From Planctomycetota bacterium (GTDB lineage Bacteria > Planctomycetota > MHYJ01 > JACQXL01): a DNA stretch of 9,857 bases. This document shows, in pieces, positions 6,901 to 9,857 of the stretch. Position numbers and translations under genes: made by a program. Location of the stretch: the NCBI GenBank assembly GCA_016208805.1, contig JACQXL010000009.1:1-9857 (forward strand), given 5' to 3'. Numbering within the stretch: the first letter of the stretch is position 1; every line of letters begins with the position of its first letter. A model generated the notes under the pieces. That model had not been told where the DNA came from and did not search any database. It saw only the letters and a program-made list of their open reading frames with translations.

Positions 6901-8245
6901 CATGCGGCATCGCGTGGGACATGGCGTGGCGGATGTCGGGAACAACCAAATTATCCGCATCTGGACGGAGCAGAATATCGGGCAGATAAAGGAAGAACCG
7001 TTCAGCCCGTCCGGTTATGAACTCTGGCCTTATGTCCATTTCTCCACATTCAAGACCTGGAACGAGGTGGCCGAGTGGATATGGGGGATTGCCAAGGACC
7101 AGTTTGAGACATCGCCGGAATTGAAAGAGGCGGCCAGGAAGGCCGTGGCGAATATTACCATCAATAAAGATAAGATTAAAGCGCTTTACCAAATGATGGT
7201 TAGTGATGTGCGGTATGAGCATCTGGCGCTGGAATCGCACTACTTCAAGCCGTTTAAGGCGGCCGATACCTTTAGCCGTAAATACGGCGATTGCAAGGAT
7301 ACCGCGGTTCTGATGGCCGCATTGCTCCAGGAAGTCGGCATTCCGGCCAACATCGTGCTGGTCCGGGCGATGCCGCAATATATGGGCGTGGTCAATACCG
7401 AATTGCCTTCTATGAAGATATTCAACCATATGATTGCCCATACCACGTTAGAAAATGATAAGGATTTCTTTATGGACGGCACGGCTCGCTATTGCGGCGT
7501 GGAGGAGTTCCCGTATATGGACCAGGGCGCGGTTGTCTTTGTTGTTAAGCCCGGACAGGACAGCAAATGTCTTGTCACGTCATATCAGTCGCCGGAGCAG
7601 AATCTGACGCATAGTAAACTGATTATAACTCTTGCTTCAGAGCGCGACGCTCTGATAGAAGAAAATACGCGCCTGACCGGCCAGAAGGCCCCGAATTACC
7701 GGCAGGGATTCCAGGAAGGCACCAAACAGAAACTGATTTACGAGCAGGCGTATAACCAATATTTCAAGGCCAGCACTGTGGAGGAACTTCTGTTCTCCGA
7801 CCTTAAGGACTACAATAAACCGGTTGAGGTGAAGGCCAGGGTGCGGGTCAAGGAGTTCTTGAGACAGGAAGGGAATAAATTATTATTCAAACCGCTTCCG
7901 GTTGAGCCGAATATTTTTGGAATGGCGCTTTCAGACCTGACCCGGGCCGGCACGCGCCATTACGATATGGTGCTCTATTACCCGGAACAGGAGATAAGCG
8001 AGATTGCCTATAATCTGCCTGATGGTTATAAAGTCAAGAATATCCCCGGCAATATTTTACTGGAGAACGATTTCGCCGAATTCAGTATGACATTTAACCA
8101 GTCCGCGCCCGGTAAGATTGAGGTAAAGTGCAAGTTTACGCTTAAGGCCGTTCGGATTCCCAGGGACGGTTACGAGAAATTCCGCAATTTCTGCACCAAT
8201 GTGCACAAGGCCTGGGAACAGGAGATTGTATTGGAGAAGAAGTAA
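3983..8245 (+). CDS. Large lipoprotein: beta-sandwich, TPR array, DUF3857 and transglutaminase-like domain
   Basis: 1420 aa. An in-frame stop (TAG, 3971-3973) four codons upstream makes ATG 3983 the first start. The signal peptide ends in lipobox VISC (Cys21), so it is probably a lipid-anchored envelope protein. Domains: short TPR-like helices (~45-90); a galactose-binding-like beta-sandwich (~176-360; YIGPFENEEETG, later LGSDGAVKLWLND and LNAGWNKVLLK); TPR array (~390-780; LGKALELKPDWVKAKLALA, then YPRAAELCNQMLRINPWD); DUF3857 (~800-1010; RLEVDDIIVFE); transglutaminase-like core with Cys1104 (YGDCKD), His1149 (FNHMI) and Asp1165 (MDGT), an intact papain-like triad; DUF3858-like C-terminus (~1200-1420). 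TPRs suggest protein binding and the triad suggests amide-bond chemistry; the substrate is unknown. The gene carries in-frame repeat-derived segments at residues ~97-131, 208-229, 361-374 and 965-986, each listed separately, and a Gly-rich loop (~583-597). It is co-transcribed with the next gene. Confidence 0.9.
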   Translation: MRISGKLFIATALITLSVISCRSVERAAAPKPITPDTDPAISSGISAEKSAEEALVNGDWPKAYQEYQRLLLTDTKSPLAEYYFYRLLQVSDYEPQIIYPEERRTQINQPEPHPPASRRPSGRAGITQIKPTELIGQLIESPATNENLRALVLWITAQTGIKKGEIDKAGQTAAQLGFINDYLYIGPFENEEETGFNTVYEVEQDLVVTLSEAKGLRDSSSRQDGTQNDTDGKQLQRLNLDKTYPGKAGQNKWFSPPISPAWGVVDLSNLFRLKDDVLAYALTYINSPIEQMVAFRLGSDGAVKLWLNDQLLLSSDTYRRISLDQNIVGVKLNAGWNKVLLKTCQKAGPWRVMLRVTDAECKQIPNLKHQIPNNDLITKTSTMTETAVALTNRGLIAYLEDIIKENPDDIVSLKRAAFIYDVKSVLDENDRKDRDYIKKALELDSNNVLTHLAFCWAEPDRNKRMESYRKCLELAPKSPLVYYELSRAYTTDPAFFKGLDALRDWWESFSEQIERWQSGEGDSEYEGADYEKEIRKAQKHTLSPKRMPFPVEKKEVEYLGKALELKPDWVKAKLALARVYQRKGGGSRGGGAGSYRSYDDGIWLKETRRIFTEVLAVLPDVAELKELLWQGKEHTIDEEIEFNEGLLKTDFTYKPARTRLVGYYRQKGNYPRAAELCNQMLRINPWDISAYETLARIQQSQDNFAASADAIKQALGISPENTKLLGQLANYYLYGGKEDKAIAALETSLKIRPQQKETEKHLKYLKSKQKKEKEFWEGYEENLTAYIEKAKTAEPVEDDKESARWILNNQIIRVKPNGTSSTFVQQVVRIFDDRGRNYYQSVYAFPQGHDYYPSTRSEVKQAKIIRKDGTEIEGQWYENSSYASFQRLEVDDIIVFECQIDEVGEGRYRDYFGLMCPLQSRDDPIETAKLTLISPKDKPVYYQAIRCKNAKPTEIEKAEPREGGVPTMPCPTAMRHRVGHGVADVGNNQIIRIWTEQNIGQIKEEPFSPSGYELWPYVHFSTFKTWNEVAEWIWGIAKDQFETSPELKEAARKAVANITINKDKIKALYQMMVSDVRYEHLALESHYFKPFKAADTFSRKYGDCKDTAVLMAALLQEVGIPANIVLVRAMPQYMGVVNTELPSMKIFNHMIAHTTLENDKDFFMDGTARYCGVEEFPYMDQGAVVFVVKPGQDSKCLVTSYQSPEQNLTHSKLIITLASERDALIEENTRLTGQKAPNYRQGFQEGTKQKLIYEQAYNQYFKASTVEELLFSDLKDYNKPVEVKARVRVKEFLRQEGNKLLFKPLPVEPNIFGMALSDLTRAGTRHYDMVLYYPEQEISEIAYNLPDGYKVKNIPGNILLENDFAEFSMTFNQSAPGKIEVKCKFTLKAVRIPRDGYEKFRNFCTNVHKAWEQEIVLEKK
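4295..4371. repeat. In-frame repeat segment 1: palindrome between ACACAGATTAA direct repeats
   Basis: ACACAGATTAA occurs at 4295-4305 and 4361-4371, exactly 66 bases (22 codons) apart, giving Thr-Gln-Ile at residues 105-107 and 127-129. Between them lies the perfect 16-base palindrome CCCGACGGCCGTCGGG (4332-4347), flanked by CCTGC (4325-4329) and GCAGG (4352-4356). GAGCCACA is also repeated (4262-4269, 4313-4320). The encoded stretch is Pro/Arg-rich and unlike its helical surroundings. It lies between the N-terminal helices and the next conserved block, which suggests a tolerated insertion in a linker. Confidence 0.75.
4604..4669. repeat. In-frame repeat segment 2: 66-bp element with inverted ends
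   Basis: GTCACCCTGAG (4604-4614) and CTCAGAATGAC (4659-4669) are inverted repeats matching at 9 of 11 positions, and an inner stem GTCCCG (4642-4647)/CGGGAC (4654-4659) closes a six-base loop. The span is 66 bases. It is read as residues 208-229, including VTLSEAKGL, a peptide I recall as a common translation of dispersed bacterial repeats. It interrupts the beta-sandwich between EVEQDL and LDKTYPGK, where family members usually run straight on, so it probably forms a surface loop. Confidence 0.8.
5069..5101. repeat. In-frame repeat segment 3: CAAATTCCAAAT direct repeat
   Basis: CAAATTCCAAAT occurs at 5069-5080 and 5090-5101, a 21-base (seven-codon) period, and encodes QIPNLKHQIPNN (363-374). 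It lies just after the last beta-sandwich strand (RVMLRVTD) and before the TPR array, at a domain boundary. The A+T-rich composition contrasts with the G+C-richer codons on either side. It shares period and style with the intergenic AATGACTAAT repeat. Confidence 0.65.
6876..6941. repeat. In-frame repeat segment 4: 66-bp imperfect palindrome
   Basis: TCCCGAC (6876-6882) and GTCGGGA (6935-6941) are perfect inverted ends of a 66-base segment. Inside, GCCATG (6899-6904) can pair with CATGGC (6920-6925), and CCCGACA (6892-6898) with TGTCGGG (6934-6940), so several nested folds compete. It is read in frame as roughly residues 965-986, rich in Pro, His, Arg, Met and Gly (TMPCPTAMRHRVGHG). It sits in the second half of the DUF3857 region between EIEKAEPREGG and NNQIIRIW, where a short loop would be expected. 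Confidence 0.7.
7637..7655. repeat. Short perfect palindrome TCAGAGCG-CGA-CGCTCTGA
   Basis: Eight-base perfect inverted repeat with a three-base loop inside the C-terminal part of the lipoprotein gene, encoding SERDALI (from residue 1219). The encoded residues fit the surrounding domain well enough that this may be ordinary coding sequence, not an insertion. Confidence 0.5.
8233..8236 (+). promoter_or_regulatory. Shine-Dalgarno GGAG inside the end of the lipoprotein gene
   Basis: GGAG ten bases before ATG 8247, within the last codons of the upstream gene. Together with the 1-bp gap between stop and start, it indicates translational coupling. It selects ATG 8247 over the in-frame ATG at 8199, which lies well inside the preceding gene. 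Confidence 0.65.
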
Positions 8246-8246
8246 G

Positions 8247-9314
8247 ATGAAGAAGATAATTATTTTAGTTCTGGCGGCGCTGGGGATTTTGTATTGCGGT
8301 ATAAGTATGGGCGAGGCCAAACGGGCCGCCCCCAAAGAAGTTGAACCGGTGGTTAATAAAGGCGTCAAATACACCGCGCCGCAGGATAAAATCGGATATG
8401 TCCAGGCCTGGAATGTTGAGGACGAGGAAATGCTCTGGGAGAAAAAGGTCTATGATGTAAAGATTGACCCAAAACTTGAAGAAGATGTCCAGCAGATACA
8501 CATTACAAGTTTGAGCGTTAAGGACGACAAACTGATTGTAGTGAACGAGGCCAAGGAAAAATATGAGATTGACCTGAAGAATAAGGATGCACCGGTTAAA
8601 TCCATCAAGGAGGAATCCCTTGTGGATATGCTCCACAAAGTGGCGGAAACGTATTACGATATTGAAGAACAGAGCGCGAGTCGGTTTTCCTGTTTTATCA
8701 AGATACCGGATATCGCTAAGGTGCAGGAGTTTCGGACCAAGTTTATTATGGAAAAGGTTGATTACGAGTATATCTGGGAGAAGCGCAAGCCGTTCACCGT
8801 CAAGGCCCGCGAGCTTCCCGGCTACTTCGGGCCGGAAGCCAAATGGGAGGCCGTCGTTTATGCCGGACTGATGGAAAAAGGGCTTCAGGAACTGGTCAAG
8901 GTGGCTTATCCGGTAAAAAACCTGCTTTCCGAGAAGTCCGACGATAAAAGCGAAGAACAAACAGAAAAATCATTGGACAGTATCGTTATTTGCATCAATA
9001 AGGAATACCAGTTAACTAAATTTGAAGTCAGTGATAATCAGGACCGGATGATTGCCACCATCCTGCCCATTAAACACCGGGATAAGAAATTATGGAACAT
9101 CAGTAAATTGGATATTACCAAGCAGGATAAAAAGGGCGAGTTTATAGAGCGTACTATAATTACCTATATGTATGAATATACCAAGGGGATAATGCTCCCG
9201 AAACTGATTACGCTCAATGTGGTGGACAAGGGCGGTAAACTCGTGGCACGCCGCAACGAACCCAATCCGATTAATGTCCAGTTCACCAAATACGAGGTGG
9301 AGGTGAACAAATAA
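8247..9314 (+). CDS. Secreted protein of unrecognised family, possibly LolA-like C-terminal fold
   Basis: 355 aa from ATG 8247, one base after the lipoprotein stop. The N-terminus MKKIIILVLAALGIL is a signal peptide. Cys17 (ILYC) does not fit a lipobox, so cleavage after GISMGEA and a periplasmic location are more likely. Residues ~35-120 form a module with AWNVEDEEMLWEKKVYDVKID and LEEDVQQIHITSL. The pattern (internal A-W-N, LWE, V-Y, LEEDVQ, I-T-S-L) resembles a small beta domain I recall from hypothetical proteins, loosely like one PQQ-type blade. Residues ~125-355 are rich in beta strands and charged residues (KVDYEYIWEKRKPF, KWEAVVYAGLMEKGLQEL, then ...IMLPKLITLNVVDKGGKLVARRN). This layout resembles LolA/LppX-type lipoprotein-sorting folds, but the resemblance is weak. 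Co-expression with the TPR/transglutaminase lipoprotein suggests a shared envelope job. Confidence 0.8.
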   Translation: MKKIIILVLAALGILYCGISMGEAKRAAPKEVEPVVNKGVKYTAPQDKIGYVQAWNVEDEEMLWEKKVYDVKIDPKLEEDVQQIHITSLSVKDDKLIVVNEAKEKYEIDLKNKDAPVKSIKEESLVDMLHKVAETYYDIEEQSASRFSCFIKIPDIAKVQEFRTKFIMEKVDYEYIWEKRKPFTVKARELPGYFGPEAKWEAVVYAGLMEKGLQELVKVAYPVKNLLSEKSDDKSEEQTEKSLDSIVICINKEYQLTKFEVSDNQDRMIATILPIKHRDKKLWNISKLDITKQDKKGEFIERTIITYMYEYTKGIMLPKLITLNVVDKGGKLVARRNEPNPINVQFTKYEVEVNK

Positions 9315-9317
9315 ATG

Positions 9318-9336
9318 CAGATTTTAATCTGTGTCC
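9318..9336. repeat. Dispersed repeat fragment CAGATTTTAATCTGTGTCC
   Basis: A small palindrome CAGATT-TT-AATCTG (9318-9331) lies four bases after the stop of the 355-aa gene. The 13-mer TTAATCTGTGTCC (9324-9336) is the exact reverse complement of GGACACAGATTAA at 4293-4305 in the lipoprotein gene. The same repeat family is thus present both inside a gene and in spacer DNA in this window. Confidence 0.6.
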
Positions 9337-9343
9337 ATCTGCC

Positions 9344-9368
9344 ACGTCATACCGACATGGTGTGATGT
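9344..9368 (+). terminator. Weak terminator-like hairpin after the lipoprotein operon
   Basis: ACGTCATACC and GGTGTGATGT form a ten-pair stem (two G-T wobbles) with loop GACAT. The following bases (TTGTCTGTGGTTTTG) are only moderately T-rich, so intrinsic termination would be weak at best. It may equally be another dispersed palindrome. Confidence 0.3.
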
Positions 9369-9407
9369 TTGTCTGTGGTTTTGTAGCCAGCTGCGGGCGC
9401 AATTTTC

Positions 9408-9435
9408 TTGACATTTCCATCCATTCCGCTATTCT
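9408..9435 (+). promoter_or_regulatory. Promoter TTGACA-16-TATTCT immediately upstream of the ABC gene
   Basis: Perfect -35 TTGACA (9408-9413) and -10 TATTCT (9430-9435, four of six) with 16-base spacing. A start site seven or so bases after the -10 falls at about 9442-9444, at the ATG itself. No Shine-Dalgarno is visible before that ATG. The ABC gene therefore appears to be transcribed separately from the lipoprotein pair, possibly as a leaderless mRNA. Confidence 0.55.
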
Positions 9436-9443
9436 ACGGCGTT

Positions 9444-9857
9444 ATGATAACGGTAGAAAACCTGACCAAACAATATGCCGGCGTGTCGGCCGTGGATGAC
9501 ATCTCTTTCAGCGTGGATAAGGGCGACATCCTTGGTTTTCTGGGCCCGAACGGCGCCGGCAAGACTACCACGATGCGGATGCTGACCTCATTTCTGGCGC
9601 CTACTTCAGGTAAGATAACCATTTCCGGCTATGATGCGGTCCGGCAGTCTCTTGATACCAGAAAACTTATCGGCTATCTGCCGGAAAATGCGCCTTCCTA
9701 CCACGAAATGCGCGTTAAAGAATATCTTAAGTTCAGGGCAGCGCTAAAGAGAGTTGCCTCTGCCGACCTGAAAGCGAGGCTTGACGAAGTTCTTGAGGAA
9801 TGTCGTATCAAGGATGTCGCCAACCGGATTATCGGGCAACTTTCCAAAGGTTACCGC
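9444..9857 (+). CDS. ABC transporter ATP-binding subunit, GldA-like ABC-2 type (3' end outside window)
   Basis: The first 138 residues of a cytoplasmic ABC ATPase that would energise an ABC-2-type membrane export complex. Walker A is GPNGAGKTT (34-42). The Q-loop region reads IGYLPENAPSYHEM (76-89), with Glu81 in place of the usual Gln. Together with the signature start QLSKGYR (132-138), this is the pattern of the GldA/gliding-type and related ABC-2 ATPases. Walker B, the D-loop and the H-switch lie beyond the edge. The start is ATG 9444; no ribosome site is visible, and a TTGACA promoter lies 36 bases upstream. In genomes with this family the next genes usually encode an ABC-2 permease and a GldG-like auxiliary protein, an expectation outside this window. 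The substrate cannot be inferred. Confidence 0.9.
   Translation, partial: MITVENLTKQYAGVSAVDDISFSVDKGDILGFLGPNGAGKTTTMRMLTSFLAPTSGKITISGYDAVRQSLDTRKLIGYLPENAPSYHEMRVKEYLKFRAALKRVASADLKARLDEVLEECRIKDVANRIIGQLSKGYR

Noticed and set aside
6620..7441. A 273-aa open frame on the minus strand inside the lipoprotein gene.
   Set aside because: It is antisense to the DUF3857/transglutaminase region, where the plus-strand frame carries conserved catalytic motifs. Its composition is that of a shadow frame in G+C-richer coding DNA.
7637..7655. The short palindrome as a fifth inserted element.
   Set aside because: The encoded residues fit the local domain pattern and no extra length is evident, so it is kept only as a palindrome, not claimed as an insertion.
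8199..8246. Earlier ATG for the 355-aa gene at 8199.
   Set aside because: It would add 16 residues without signal-peptide character and overlap the conserved end of the lipoprotein; the ATG at 8247 has GGAG and a proper signal peptide.
8265..8960. A 231-aa open frame on the minus strand inside the 355-aa gene.
   Set aside because: Antisense shadow of a gene with signal peptide, ribosome site and operon position; no recognisable protein motifs in the antisense frame.

Overview
The window looks like a chromosomal segment of a Gram-negative-type (diderm) environmental bacterium. It carries an export-type lipoprotein, several proteins with Sec signal peptides and a GldA-like ABC ATPase. It also holds many short dispersed palindromic repeats, both between genes and inside one gene. 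Large TPR/DUF3857/transglutaminase lipoproteins and zinc-phospholipase-like secreted proteins with this repeat style recall Planctomycetota or related lineages assembled from metagenomes. That assignment is a guess from protein style, not a demonstrated placement.

Layout. Positions 1-3559 hold a two-gene minus-strand operon. The first gene is a 136-aa membrane-anchored or secreted protein with an NTF2/DUF4878-like C-terminus. Thirteen bases later comes a very large secreted protein, at least 1045 aa, that runs off the left edge. It has an N-terminal zinc-dependent phospholipase C/S1-P1 nuclease-like domain, then fibronectin-III-like, Big_5-like and further beta-sandwich modules, then the start of a jelly-roll-like module. 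Positions 3560-3982 are a divergent intergenic region. It carries a near-consensus sigma70-type promoter for the minus operon and a cluster of dispersed inverted and direct repeats lying in that operon's leader. Positions 3983-9314 hold a plus-strand pair: a 1420-aa lipoprotein (beta-sandwich, TPR array, DUF3857, transglutaminase-like core with Cys-His-Asp) and, 1 bp later, a 355-aa secreted protein of unrecognised family. Positions 9315-9443 carry a weak terminator-like hairpin and a TTGACA promoter placed so that the next mRNA would be nearly leaderless. Positions 9444-9857 are the start of a GldA-like ABC-2-type ATP-binding subunit, cut at the ABC signature.

How the parts may work together. 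The lipoprotein and its 355-aa neighbour are probably co-translated envelope proteins. The lipoprotein would be tethered to a membrane with TPR and papain-like transglutaminase domains facing the periplasm; substrates are unknown. The minus-strand pair encodes a secreted or surface multi-domain enzyme candidate and a small companion. No direct link between the two divergent operons is visible beyond the shared intergenic region.

The most unusual signal is that the 1420-aa gene has absorbed at least four repeat-like palindromic or direct-repeat segments in frame, in loops or at domain boundaries, without losing its reading frame or its catalytic residues. Three of these segments span or are spaced by exactly 66 bp (22 codons). 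This resembles the behaviour of Rickettsia palindromic elements. Some of the sequence motifs recur in the neighbouring intergenic DNA.
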